Positions 23,014 to 34,849 of a stretch of DNA of 64,000 bases are shown in pieces. This DNA is from Malus domestica (lineage: Eukaryota > Streptophyta > Magnoliopsida > Rosales > Rosaceae). The notes below the pieces were generated by a model, which saw nothing but the letters and a program-made list of their open reading frames with translations, had not been told where the DNA came from and made no database searches. The stretch covers positions 20,136,501-20,200,500 of the forward strand of contig NC_091675.1 of NCBI RefSeq assembly GCF_042453785.1, read 5' to 3'. The first letter of the stretch is position 1; each line of letters opens with the position of its first letter. The translations under genes were made by a program, and so were the position numbers.

Positions 23014-23361
23014 TATTCCACAATGAAATTACTAGACCAATAGCAACTTTCAGTCGTCGTGGCGGTTGAAGCCGAGGAGAGAGATGAAACAAAAGAGAGA
23101 GAAAACTGGAGACGAAAAGAAAGAGACGGTGAAGGAGAGAAAATGGGTTGGATTTAAAAGTCTTTTTCTAGAACGATAAACATGTCACTAATATTTTCAT
23201 TAAAATGTGGATGAAGAAATAAGACAATGGGGTAGGTTTATCAGCACTTACTTTTTTACCAAAAACTGTTTCACTTAAGTTAAACAACAAAAAAATGTTT
23301 GGTAAAATTAAAATATCCTACTTATTTTAAAAGCAACGACCTCTAGACAGCATATTTTTAA

Positions 23362-23516
23362 GGGAACTTTAACGAAAAACTCCCGGTATTGTTCACTTTA
23401 ACGAAAAATTACATTTTTACACCAAAAAGTTAATCATGTTACTATTCACTTTCCCCTTTATTTTGTCCTTATCGTTAAAACTTAAAGTTTTTAAGCCATT
23501 TTTCATTAGTTTTCCT
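23362..23516. mobile_element. Mutator-type MITE (GGGAACTTT family), copy 1 equivalent in B
   Basis: Flanked by TATTTTTAA on both sides (23353-23361 and 23517-23525), the same target as copy A at 1029-1182, so the insertion predates the duplication. Confidence 0.85.
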
Positions 23517-23627
23517 TATTTTTAAAGCAACTTGTAGGTTGCTTTTAAAAGTTGCTTTCATAAAAAGGAGATTTGAGCTTTTAAAGAATATTCCAATTCC
23601 TATAATACCCTCATTAGGTTTTAAAAT

Positions 23628-23781
23628 GGGAGTTTTAACGAAAAGCCCACGGTACTGTTCACTTTAATGAAAAACCACATTTTTACACTAAAAAGTCAAA
23701 CCTGGTACTATTCACTTTACCCTTTATTTTGTCCTTATCATTAAAACTCAAAGTTTTCAAGCTCTTTTCATTAGTTTTTCT
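23628..23781. mobile_element. Mutator-type MITE (GGGAACTTT family), post-duplication insertion
   Basis: A 154-base element flanked by the exact 9-base duplication TTTTAAAAT (23619-23627 and 23782-23790). The matching place in copy A (about 1287-1297, ATTTTAAAAATGAT) is an empty site, so this copy inserted after the A/B split. Confidence 0.9.
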
Positions 23782-24424
23782 TTTTAAAATTGATATTATT
23801 CAATCTTCTACATACATTTTATCTTTTGGAGAACAGAGTTAATGCCACCACCATCATCACTCCACGACAATCGACAATGTCTCTACCCTTACTACCATTG
23901 TTATCTCTACACCCAAACCATACACACCCTACTATTGGCACCACCACCATACCCCTAACTTTGTCGTTACCGCTGCCGCCACCATCATCACCACCGCCCT
24001 CGCCACCGCTATCATCGCCACCACCCCCCACTATCATATGTCCAATTTTGTCATTATATACAATATACTACTTTTCTATTAAAATTTACCAAACACTTTT
24101 ACCTTGCTATTTATACTCACAACATTTAAAAAAAATATAATTTATCAAATACTTAACTGCTTTATTTTTCAACAGATTATTACTAAAGCACAACAAAAGT
24201 AGTTTTTTTAAAAAGCGCAACAATCCCAAACTGACCTAAGGAGATTATGATATTTGACCTTGGGACATAATTAGTTGAAAATGAAGGTCTTATTCAACTG
24301 AGCAGTTCTTATTTTAAAAACCATCATATGTATTCTTCCTTTTTTTTTTGTTGAGAAAATGTGCACTCTTCCTAAATTGCTTTTGATGCGAGGGAACAAA
24401 TATAGGGTTCAATATTTTTACCCA

Positions 24425-24725
24425 ATAGGATTCTTGAGATTGCCATAACTCTTCATTTTGGTCTTGACAATGAAAATCGATAGACCGTAAATCATTTTGG
24501 TTCTTTAGTGAAAATTTTGTCAATATTCTCATTAAGTTGTCACGTGACCCCTTTAAAGAGGATTTTTGTCAAGCCAACCCCTCAACTTAACAAGGATATT
24601 GTTTTGATTTTTCACAGAAAAATTAAAACAATTTACTGTGGACTAACTCAGAGACATTTTCTATGGATTTTCACTGTCAAATACCAAAGTGAAGAGTTAT
24701 ACCAATCTCAGGAATCATTTTGGCT
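24425..24725. mobile_element. Large foldback element, copy B
   Basis: Diverged counterpart of 1966-2281, with the same inverted halves (GATTCTTGAGATTGCCATAA at the left and the complementary ATACCAATCTCAGGAATC at the right) and a short internal deletion. Non-coding. Confidence 0.65.
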
Positions 24726-24970
24726 AAAAAGCCATGGCTAAATTCACTTGTTATAATATGAATAGATTAGTTACACCATATAACCGTGTAACCATCTGAA
24801 ACTTCTTCATTTCTTATATCTATTATCCTTGTCATTTCCTTCCTCCTTCTCATTCATCAGTCCAAAAACAGAAAGGAATAAAAAAAAAACGATCACATTG
24901 CCTGTGGGATTGAAGCTTTTTTAAGGTCCATGTAAATTTCGTGTTGCTTTTTTGTAAAGAAAAAGAATAA

Positions 24971-25868
24971 GGTTTTTTTTATTAACACCCCACATATTGT
25001 TGAATACACCCCACATAAATATGTATTATTAAATCACTCATATATATTAACATGAAATGACTATTTAGCCTAAAAAATTTAAAAGAAATTGAATACACAA
25101 ATTATTTACTAATATGAACCCTAACTCTAAATTTGTTGTCTAAACCCGAACCCTAAAATCTTAAAACCCCTAATTGACAAAACCCCCAAATTGATAGAAA
25201 CCTAAACCCTAAAAATAAAAATAAAAAATGTTACGAATTCGTAACCAGACGTACTTCACTATGGATTTTTATAAGAACCACAACATTTTTTTGTTATCAA
25301 AATCTATAACTACTCCAAAACAATTTTTCTATTTCTCAAAAATAAATAAATCCATTATAATATAAACAATTTTTTTCTCTAAGTGGTAAGCTTAGCAGTT
25401 GGCACTACTTTCTTTTAAGTTTTGTATAGTAAAAAGAATTGAACCCATTACAATCTTCCCATTATGATTTTGGAAAAAAAAAATTTCACGCATGTCCTAT
25501 CATTCTTTTTGGATCAAAATTTTGTGAGACTGACTCTAGAGGAGTAACAGAGAGGAATACAAATTTTGGATTTGTGCTCTACCAGTAAAATAAATCAACA
25601 ATCAAATGTCATGTAGTTGACCTCATAATTAGCATTGACATGTTTAGCGAGAGTATTGAAATTTGGAGGTGTGGTGAGAATGCACAATGAGATAATGTTG
25701 AATGTATGTGAAGAATTTGGGGTGTATGTAGAAAGTTTGGGTGTGAGGGTAGTATAGGAAAGTAAATGGGGGTGTTCTAAGATAAATTTTGATTGAGAAA
25801 GTAGATGTGGGGTGTATTTAGTATGGGGGGTGTATTCAACAATATGTGGGGTGTTAATAAAACAAACC
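24971..25868. mobile_element. Non-autonomous TIR transposon, copy B
   Basis: Counterpart of 2535-3320 with the same inverted ends (ATTAACACCCCACATATTG). The left target repeat AGAATAA is intact while the right one is altered (AAATAATAA). Its interior keeps a short stretch of CCCTAAA-like motifs at about 25125-25215 that is partly lost in copy A. No gene. Confidence 0.7.
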
Positions 25869-26365
25869 AAATAATAATGTTTCAAATTTACGTATAAAAT
25901 TTGTGCACCAAATAATGTGACATTAATCAAGTTTGTGTTTTAATTCAAGTTGAAATTTGATGATAATTATAATAAAAAATTATATTGTATAAAAGGTGCC
26001 ACATCATTCGGTGTATAAAATTGGTGCATGTAGCACAAGCCAAAAAACTTATTAATCCAAAAATGTGCACACCTTCATCACAAGAGCATTTAATATTTAC
26101 CCCATAAAATATTGTGACATAATATTTAGGTTTCAAGTTCTTGTATGGTTCTTATAAGTGACACGATGCATGACTCCTTAAAAACTCCAAAATTTACCTG
26201 AACTCCAAATCTTTTCACCTGATGATACTTAACTTTGAGTATGAAAAATTAATGGTCAAAATTAAAGAAAAATTTAACAATTACGGAAATTAAATTTAAT
26301 AGCTAAAACACTAATAACATTGAGTGCTACATAACACTCAAACATCTTATTAACTTTGTAATAAT
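25869..26365. other. AT-rich flank up to the Copia-1 target site
   Basis: Nearly identical to 3321-3802 of copy A. No gene or other element recognised. Ends with the target sequence ATAAT at 26361-26365. Confidence 0.6.
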
Positions 26366-26585
26366 TATTGAGACTTATAGAGAAAGCTTAGAGAGGAAGA
26401 AAACTTTTAACTGGAATCCTTGTATTTCTCATTGAACAATAATTAGTTATACACTTGGTATTTATCGTGTTAACAGAACTAACACTTTACATATTTACCC
26501 TCAGTAATACTAACAATTACATAGTCAAGTCTAACAACTATACAAAAGAGAAAAGAACATTACACCTATATTTGATTACTCTTTA
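26366..26585 (-). mobile_element. Copia-1 3' LTR
   Basis: 220 bases, TATTGAGAC to CTCTTTA on the plus strand, so TA...TA on the element strand. It matches the 5' LTR and the copy A LTR closely. Confidence 0.85.
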
Positions 26586-26799
26586 CACCCCTCAAGCTAA
26601 ACTTGGTGCTGAAAAGAACCGAGAGGAAGCTTGGACTACAAATACCGAAACCTGTGTTTTGTCAAAGCTTTAGTATGAATGTCTGCGAGTTGATCATGAC
26701 TACAAACATATTGAACTTTGATCAAATGTGCAAGAACAAGTTCTTTGATATAATGGTAGTCAATTTCCACGTGTTTTGTGCGAGCATGAAACACTGGAT

Positions 26800-28420
26800 T
26801 TGATGCCAATGAAAAGGTAGAGATGTTATCACACCATAAATCAGGAACTATAAAAAGTGCCAGACCAGTATCATTAAGAACTTTGCAAATCCAGGTGATT
26901 TCTGTAGCGATGTGAGTTAATGACCCATGTTTAGCTTCTATGGAACTGCAAGCAACAGTGGATTGCTTCTTGGCACTCTAACTAATCAAATTGGATCCCA
27001 AAAAAAAATGCAATAACCACTTATAGATCTTCTATCAAATGGACAACCTACCCAGTCAGCATCTGAGAAGGCAAAGAGATGAAATGAACTCTTTTTGAAC
27101 CATAAACCTTGTGTGAGAGAACCTTTGAGAAACCTCAAGATTCTCTTGGCTGCCTGCAAGTGAGATTCCCTTGGAGCATGCATAAACTGACATACTCGAT
27201 TAATTGCTAAAGATAAATCAGGCCGGGTCCATGTCAAATATTGTTAGGCACCAACTATAGACATATACTTTGTAGGATCTGAGAAAAGTGGTCTAGTGTG
27301 ATTAAGTTTGATGCAGCTTAGAGGGGTTGTACAAGGTTTGACACCTTCCATTTTTGTTTTATGAAGCAAGTTAAGTAAATATTTACTCTGATAAAGAAAT
27401 AAACCTTCAGAAGTCCTATGAATTTCAAGACCAAGGAAATAATGCAAAGAGCCAAAGTCATTGACTGGAAAAAATGAACTAAGCTTCTGAATGAAAAGTT
27501 TGTAGACATCTGAATTTGGTCCAATCACTAGAATATCACCGACATAAACCAAAACAATTACCAACACATAAGCTTTAAGAACAAAGAGAGAAGCATCTAG
27601 GAGCTTGTTTTACACAATAAAGAGACTTTTGAGTTTACACACATGGTTGGGAAAATTAGGGTCACATGAGCCAGGAGGTTGAGTCATAAAGACATCCTCT
27701 TTGAGATCACTATGTAGGAAGACATTACTAATGTCAAGTTAATTCAAAAACCAGTCACATTGAATAACAAGAGACAAAAGAATCCTAATTGTTATAGGTT
27801 GAGCCACTGGGCTAAAAGTCTCTTTATAATCCAGTCCTTATTTCTTATGAAAGCCCTTGGCTACAAGACGGGCTTTATATCGATCAATGTTGCCATCTGG
27901 ATGTTTCTTGATCTTGAAGACCCACTTACAACCGACAACATTTTGATTAGAAGTAGAAGGCATCAATGACCATGTACCTGTGGATTACAATGCATTAAAT
28001 TCCTCTTGCATAGCGTTTCTCCAGTGTGCAAACTTGGATACTTGAAGATATGTAGTTGGAACATGATCAATTAAAGATGGCAATGAATGCTTAGTTGTTG
28101 AGTAAGCCTTAGGTTTAAAAACTCATGCTTTAGACCGAGTAACCATTGGATGCATATTGGTAACAACCTGATGAACTGTAGTTATTGAAGAAGCTACCCT
28201 TGATGATGATGCATGATCTTCATGTAGTGGAGATTCAGCAATAAGATGATTACTTGGAGTAAGAGTAGACATTTGAGGAAATGGTGCTATAGATGGAGCA
28301 CAATGAGGAATGGTAAACTTAAGACTAATAGGTGAAAATAATGAAGTTGATGAAGTAGTAGATGCAATAGCTATAATCTTGTGATATGGAAATTCTGATT
28401 TATTGAAAATTATATGCCTG
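26800..28420 (-). pseudogene. Copia-1 reverse transcriptase and RNase H
   Basis: Minus strand shows VLVYVGDILVIG, the catalytic box with YVGD in place of YVDD, then [42 protein letters not shown] and SDADWVGC of the RNase H part. The upstream region is broken into several frames. Loss of the first catalytic aspartate of YVDD alone would inactivate it. Confidence 0.85.
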
Positions 28421-28425
28421 GAAAT

Positions 28426-29960
28426 TTAAATGCGCTGAGTGAGTGGATCCAAGCACCTGTACCCTTTATGTTGAACATTGTACCCCAAGAAAACACGATG
28501 TTTACTTTTACTATCCAATTTGGAAGAGATGCAAGGTTTGAGCCATGGGAAACAGTTACATCCAAATATTTTCAACCGTGGATAATCTGGTGGAATGTGA
28601 AACAAAGGTTTGCAAGGAGAATGGGGAATACCAGAGATATAGAGTTTGTTAATCAAATAGGTAGCAGTTGAGAATGCTTCAACCCAAAACTGATAAAGTA
28701 CTTGAGATTGAACTAACAAAGTCATTGCAGTTTCAACTAAATGTATGTGTTTACGCTCAACATAGCCATTTTGTTCAGGGGTATAGGGACAACTAAATTG
28801 TTGTAAAATACCATGAGACTTAAGATAAAATTGAAACTTATTACCAATGAATTCACTCCTTGAGTTAGATTTGACAATTTTGATTGTATTTCCAAGAACA
28901 TTTTCTACATAGCATTGAAAGTTTACAAAAGTGGAGTACACATCTGCCTTAGATTTCAAGGGAATAAACAAACAATACCTACTGAAATCATCAACAATGA
29001 GCAGATAGTATTTATAACCACTTACAGCCAACACATGTGAGGGTCACAAGTCACAATGCAACAAATCCGAACATTTTGGATGAAAATGAACTAGTACTAC
29101 TAAAGGGAAGTTTATGATTCTTGGCTAAAGCACAGTCCTTGTAGAAGAAATCCACTGTAGATTTTCCTTGAAGTACAAGTTGAGTAGTAGAGAGTACCCT
29201 TCTAAAAATGGAAAAAGAAGGGTGGCAAGTCTACTATGCCACACTTTTACATAGGCTTTATTACTGATTAATGCAGTAGGGGAAGATATTAAAGAGTGAC
29301 TAGAAGAGATTTGAATAGGGAAGAAGCCATCCTTAATTGGTCCGTGCAAAACCATCATCCCTGTAGTATGATGATTAACATAGGATCCATCAATATCAAG
29401 AGTCAATGAACATTTATTATCTTTAATAAACTGATAATCAGAAAGAAGTTGTGTTGCATTTGAGGCACATGTAAGACATTGTGCAACTGAAATGTAAAGT
29501 ATATAGTATGTAACAAAGAAAAACCAATATGATCAATGGATAAACCTTTACCATCACCAATGTATACTTTGTCTTCTCCATGATAAGGGTTGGGAGATTG
29601 AATGTTGGAGATGTTATTTGTAATGTGAAAAGTAGCACTAGAATCAATTAGCCAGGATGGAGTATTAGGCTTCATTGAATGATGAGCACACATCGTAACC
29701 AACTTTGCAGAAGATACTTTACCAACAATCTCAAGATTCATACGATCATAATAGTCGATAGCCTCATGACTAGTAAAACCACAAATTTGACAATGTATAC
29801 GATAACTAGATGTATTGAAATTGTGAGAGCCATGATAATTGCCATGGTGATTGGAATTGTTACCTCTGAAATTGTAATTGGAACCACGATTGCCACAATT
29901 ATTGTAGTTATGGCCTTGATTGTTGTAGTGATTACCTTGATTACCACGATTGTGCTTCAC
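28426..29960 (-). pseudogene. Copia-1 zinc knuckle, protease and integrase
   Basis: Right to left: a Gly/Asn/His-rich nucleocapsid tract, a damaged zinc knuckle (CQICGFTSH with the last cysteine lost), protease site WLIDSSATFHIT (DSG altered to DSS), the VWHSRLA of the GAG-pre-integrase region, and an integrase core with IVDDFSRYCLFIPLK, SEFIGNKF and TPEQNGYVERKH. The integrase frame is open for 202 codons (28426-29034). Confidence 0.85.
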
Positions 29961-29999
29961 AAAATTCTATGATTGAGGATACTGAGTAGCAACGACTTG

Positions 30000-30758
30000 T
30001 GGTGTATGAAGAATAGGAACTTAAGAAGCCTGAGCATAAAAAGGCTTAAAAGGGTTATGTGACATTGGAGGAAGCAAGTTTCTTTCTTCGAGACATGGAC
30101 AATTCCTTGGTGGGAAGTAACCCGTGCAATTCATTAAGTGTTATGGAAGAAAGACGAAGCATGATAGAATTGATAAACGACTCAAATTCATCTGGCAATC
30201 CAGTAAGTGTAGTAGTAATCAAGTCACGATCGGTAACATAAGCTATAACAGCAGTCAATGAATCGGAGATCTCTTTGATTTGCTGCAGATATTCAAAGAT
30301 TGACAGAGATCCTTTTTAAAGAGATTGAAGGTGACATCGCAATTGGTGAATGTGTGCATTACCACCAAATCGCTGCTCTAATTTGATCTGGAATAACTTC
30401 TTCAGAAAGCGTAGAATTTAACCAAATAAGGAGATTCTGGTCTTTTTCATATCAAAGTTCAAAGGCCGGATTGATTGAACAATCTGGAAGCATAGGAGAA
30501 AGACATGGTTTTGTGCCATCAATGACACCAATGAGTTTGTAGCAGTGAAGAATCGGAGCAAACAACGCACGCCATGAAAGATAATTTGAGCGTTTCAGCT
30601 TGATTGGAACCATGCTTCCAATATTCTGAATCGTAAGAGAAGTATATGAATTTGAGAAGTTAGGGTTTGATGAAGATGAATTGTCTTCAAGAATGAAATA
30701 ATGCAAGTGGAAATTGGACGGATTGAAATCGTCGGGAGGCAAATGCCGAGTGATACCA
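30000..30758 (-). pseudogene. Copia-1 gag
   Basis: Contains KLKRSNYLSWRALFAPIL and LIGVIDGT, then after stops GLPDEFESFINSI, the typical Copia gag (UBN2-like) order. The first methionine lies within the LTR frame, so the true start cannot be fixed. Confidence 0.8.
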
Positions 30759-30959
30759 TATTGAGACTTACAGAGAAAGCTTAAAGAGGAAGAAAACTTT
30801 GAACTGTAATCCTTGTATTTCTCATTGAACAATAATTAGTTTTACACTTGGTATTTATAGAGTTAATAGAACCAAAACTTACATATTTACCCTCAGTAAT
30901 ACTAATAATTACATAGTCAAGTATAACAACTATACAGAAGAGAAAAGAACATTACATCT
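30759..30959 (-). mobile_element. Copia-1 5' LTR, main part
   Basis: Left 201 bases of the 5' LTR. The remaining 18 bases (37119-37136) lie beyond Copia-2, which inserted at CATCT. Joined, they match the 220-base 3' LTR. Confidence 0.85.
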
Positions 30960-31321
30960 TGTTGAAAATATTGGTGGGTTAATGAATGCCCACAGTGATA
31001 TTGAAAACATTGGTATATTTTTCAATGCCCACACAAAGTGATATTGACTTGGGAAATGAAGGATGATCGTATTGTCGAAAGGTGTATGCTATAAATTTCA
31101 ATGTATAGTTAATACGTTTGTTTGGAGTTACTTTATAAATAGAGCGCTCCGTATGCTTTCAAGATACACAGAGAAAAAAGAAAGATCAATAACATCAATA
31201 TCTATTCCTCCATTTTTTATTTGTCATCCCCTTGTGTTATAATTATAGTATGATATTTTACAGCTGCTTCGCTCATGTCACTAGTAAAGGTGATCTCTTT
31301 AGTTTTTACCTATTTATAACA
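30960..31321 (+). mobile_element. Copia-2 5' LTR
   Basis: 362 bases with a TATA box (TTTATAAATAGAGC) near 31132. The transcribed part would read away from Copia-1 toward F3H. Confidence 0.9.
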
Positions 31322-31868
31322 CGTTATCAGCACGACTCTCTAATTATTCTCTCATTTCTTTTTGTCGAAAGAAAAAAAAAAGTTTCCTCTAAGGAGTTTA
31401 CTGTTTATCTTATTCATCTACCTCAACTGCTAGATATACCATCATGAAGAACTATTTGCACCATGCCTGCTTTTATTTCTCAACCTAAAAGTTACATATA
31501 TCTTTGATATCTTGTTTGGTGTAGCTTTTGATTACTAATCCAGTGTTTATTTATGTTAATTTTACTGCAAATTTTAGGTGGTGCGGTATAATCATCCACC
31601 ATGCTTTGCGTATTTAAATTTTCCTGCTAATTGAGTGGTGCGAAATAATCGCCCATCCTATGTTATGTTATTTCAAAGAGAATGGTGCGGTATAATCGCC
31701 CTCCTCATTCATCTTGAAAATCTCGAGCCTGAAGTTTCGAGTGCTTATCATTTTGGCCTGAATATCAAAATGAAAAATTTGTAAGAATCAGAAGTTCTAA
31801 CAATATATACCTCCAGAATACATATTATTGCAAGTTCTTACACATCTCAGTTTTCTTTCAGAAAAGAA

Positions 31869-32926
31869 AATGATGAACTTGGCAAAGCTTGATTTTGTTG
31901 CCTTAGACATTACTGGGAAGAACTACCTTACCTAGGTAGTGGATACCAAGATCCATTTGGAAGCAGGGAATCTTGGAGAAACAATCAAGGATGAGAACAA
32001 TGCATCTTCTCAAGATCGGGTGAAGGCCATGATCCTTATCCGTTGCCACCTTAATAAAGGACTAAAGAGCTAGTACTTAACGGTTGAAGATCCGTTATCT
32101 CTCTAGAAGGCAGTGAGAAACAGATACAATCACTAGAAAACGGTAATTCTTTCAAGAGCTCTTATGAGTGGACTCACCTAAGGATCCAGGTTTTCAAGTC
32201 AGTGACTGAGTACAATTCTACGATGTTCAGAATTAGCTCCCAGATGAAACTCTGTGGGGAAACCATCACTGAAGAAGATACGCTAGAAAAGACTTTCAGC
32301 ACATTTCATGCTTCAAATGTGGTCCTACAGTAGTAGTATAGAGAGCGAGGTTTCACTGAATACAACCAGCTGATATCTATGCTCCTAGTTGCGAACAAAA
32401 CAATGAGCTCCTACTGAAAAATCATTAATCCCAACCTGCTCGATCTGCACTATTCCCATAAGTGAATGATGCTTCCCTCGAAGTGAACGCCACATCCTCT
32501 AATGGTAATGATCATAAAAGATGACGTGGCCACAGGCGAGGACAGTGGAATGGAAAAGGCAAGAATCATGGTGTCCAGTTTCACAAACCAGGTTTCAAGG
32601 TATAATTCAGGCTTGAGCTTCAAAAATGTGAATCGCCACAGAGGCAAAGCTCATATGAACAATGCTTCCAGAAACTCTAAAGGAGCCTGCCATAGGAGTG
32701 GTGGCACTAGGCACTGGGCGCGTACTTGTCGTACCCCAAAACATCTGGTTGATCTATATCAAGCCTTAATCAAGGAGAAGGGTGTCGAGACCAATTTTTT
32801 CGACCAAGCTAAACCAATAGATATACCTGATCCAGTATGCGACTTATCAGGGCAGTTGAACACAACCCATCTAGATGTCTCAGACTTCATTATGGAAAGG
32901 GGAAATGAAATGTACTGGTTCGACTG
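31869..32926 (+). pseudogene. Copia-2 gag
   Basis: Starts MMNLAKLDFVALDITGKNYL, then an in-frame stop, HLEAGNLGETIKDENNAS, YLTVEDPL and, after frame breaks, the zinc knuckle CHRSGGTRHWARTC, in which the second cysteine has become serine. More than five stops occur. Confidence 0.85.
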
Positions 32927-33060
32927 AATCATTTATGTGTGATGTACTTTTATTATGCTGAACTTGTAGTTTAAAACTAGCATTTCAAATTTAATAAAAG
33001 TGGCATTTAAATTTCCTGTTATAAATTGCTTTTAACCATGATCCCTTTTACTTAGAAAGC

Positions 33061-34840
33061 ATGGATAAAAGCTATGGTCATTCTCAAAACATGAGAAATG
33101 GCAGAGATATATGTCTTGCAGATAGCACAACCACACATACAATACTTCGAGATCGAAAGTATTTCTCAAGCTTGATGCTTACAAAAGTAAAGGTAACAAC
33201 AATATTAGGCCAATCAGATGTAATTGAAGGCTTAGGGAAAGCCCAGGTTCTGTTACCAAATGGAACAATATTGTCCATACAAAATGCGTTGTACGCTACT
33301 CGATCTACTAGAAATTTGTTGAGTTTCAAAGACATACGTTTAAATGAATACCACATTGAAATGAAAAGTGCAGAAAATGTGAAGTATATATGCATTACCT
33401 CCAATGATACCCAGAAGCGTATATTGGATAAGTTGCATGGTTTGACGAGTGGATTGTATTATACATACATAAAGACAGTTGAATCACATACTGTCATGAA
33501 CTAGAAGTTCATTGATTCAAAAGTTTACATGCTTTGGCATGACCGTCTGGGTCACCCAGGATCTACCATGATGCGTAGGATCATTACCAACTCTAATGGA
33601 CATCCATTATTGAGCAGACATATTGCTATCTCAAATGATAACCCTTGCAAGGCTTGTTCTCAATGGAAGTTGGTAATTAGACCATCACAACTAAAGGTTG
33701 ATGCTGAATCACCATCATTTCTGCAAAGAATTCAAGGGGATATTTGTGGGCCTATTCAACCATCATGTGGACCATTTTGATATTTTATAGTTTTGGTTGA
33801 TGCATCTACCCGATAGTCACATGTTTGTCTCATGTATACTCGGAATGTAGCTTTTGCGAGACTTCTTGCTCAGATAATTAAGTTACAAGTACAGTTCCCA
33901 GATTACCCCATTAAGTCAATCCCACTTGATAACGCTGGTGAATTTACGTCTCAAACTTTTGATGATTACTACATGACATTGGGCATTGATGTTGAACACC
34001 CTGTTCTTCATGTCTATACTCAAAATGGTTTAGAAGAAGCATTTATCAAGAGGTTTTAATTAATAGCTCGTACTCTGCTCATGAAAACAAAATTGCCAGT
34101 TTCTGCATGGGGACATGCCATCTTACATACTGCATCATTGGTTCGATTGGGACCTATAGCCAACCACCAATACTCTTCAGTGCAACTCGTGTTTGGGCAT
34201 TAGTTAAACATTTCACATTTACGAGTTTTTGGTTGTGTTGTTTACCTATTGCACCACCACAATGCACTAAGATGGGTCCTCAGTGCAGATTGGGAATTTC
34301 TGTGGGTTTTGATTCACTGTCTATCATTAGATATTTGAAACCCTGGACAGGTGATATGTTTATAGCTCATTTTGCTGATTGTCACTTTGATGAGACGGTC
34401 TTCCCATTGTTAGGGGGAGAAAATACCGTTCCAGAAGAACGACAAGAGCTAACATGAATTGTTCCCACCTTATCTCATTTTTATCCACATAGCACTCAAT
34501 GTGAAAATGAAGTGAAAATGATCGTTCATCTTCAAAGTATTGCCAATCAAATGCCAGATGCATTTAATGATGCTATGAAAGTGACAAAATCATATATACC
34601 AGCTGCAAATGCACCTGCAAGAATTGATGTTCCTGTTGGACAAATTAAAGTGGCAGCGAATGATTCATCTGGTGCACACCTGAAGCGTGGTAGACCTCCA
34701 GGTTCAAAAGAATCAGCCCCTCGAAAGAGAAAGACGAGGGCACAATTGAATCCAAATGGAATCATTCAAGAAGAAAAAATGAATGACAAATCCACAATTC
34801 ATGATTTTGTACTTTCAGAAGAAAGAAAATGTCATTGATG
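33061..34840 (+). pseudogene. Copia-2 protease and integrase
   Basis: Protease-like ICLADSTTTHTIL with the active-site aspartate, the HDRLGHPGSTMMRRI of the GAG-pre-integrase region (33535 on), integrase stretches QGDICGPIQP, VDASTR, and IPLDNAGEFTSQTFDDY with later TQNGLEEAFIKR (a degraded QNGLAES-type). A chromodomain-free tail follows with a basic LKRGRPPGSKESAPRKRK. Broken by several stops. Confidence 0.85.
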
Positions 34841-34849
34841 AGACACATG

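Larger units (their letters stand above)
22861..27353. repeat. Segmental duplication, copy B (ancestral 5' flank of F3H)
   Basis: Collinear with 77-4795. Compared with copy A it lacks about 350 bases after the SINE-like head (A 168-525), has a collapsed foldback, gains a MITE at 23628-23781 and keeps about 80 bases around 25095-25160 that A has lost. Because Copia-1 continues uninterrupted from here to its second target repeat beside F3H, copy B is the original chromosomal flank and copy A is the derived, truncated one, if the assembly is right. Confidence 0.8.

Noticed and set aside
29403-29960. Gly/Asn/His-rich protein resembling a host RNA-binding or cell-wall protein
   Set aside because: It is the nucleocapsid tail of Copia-1, followed in the same frame by a zinc-knuckle remnant and the protease site.
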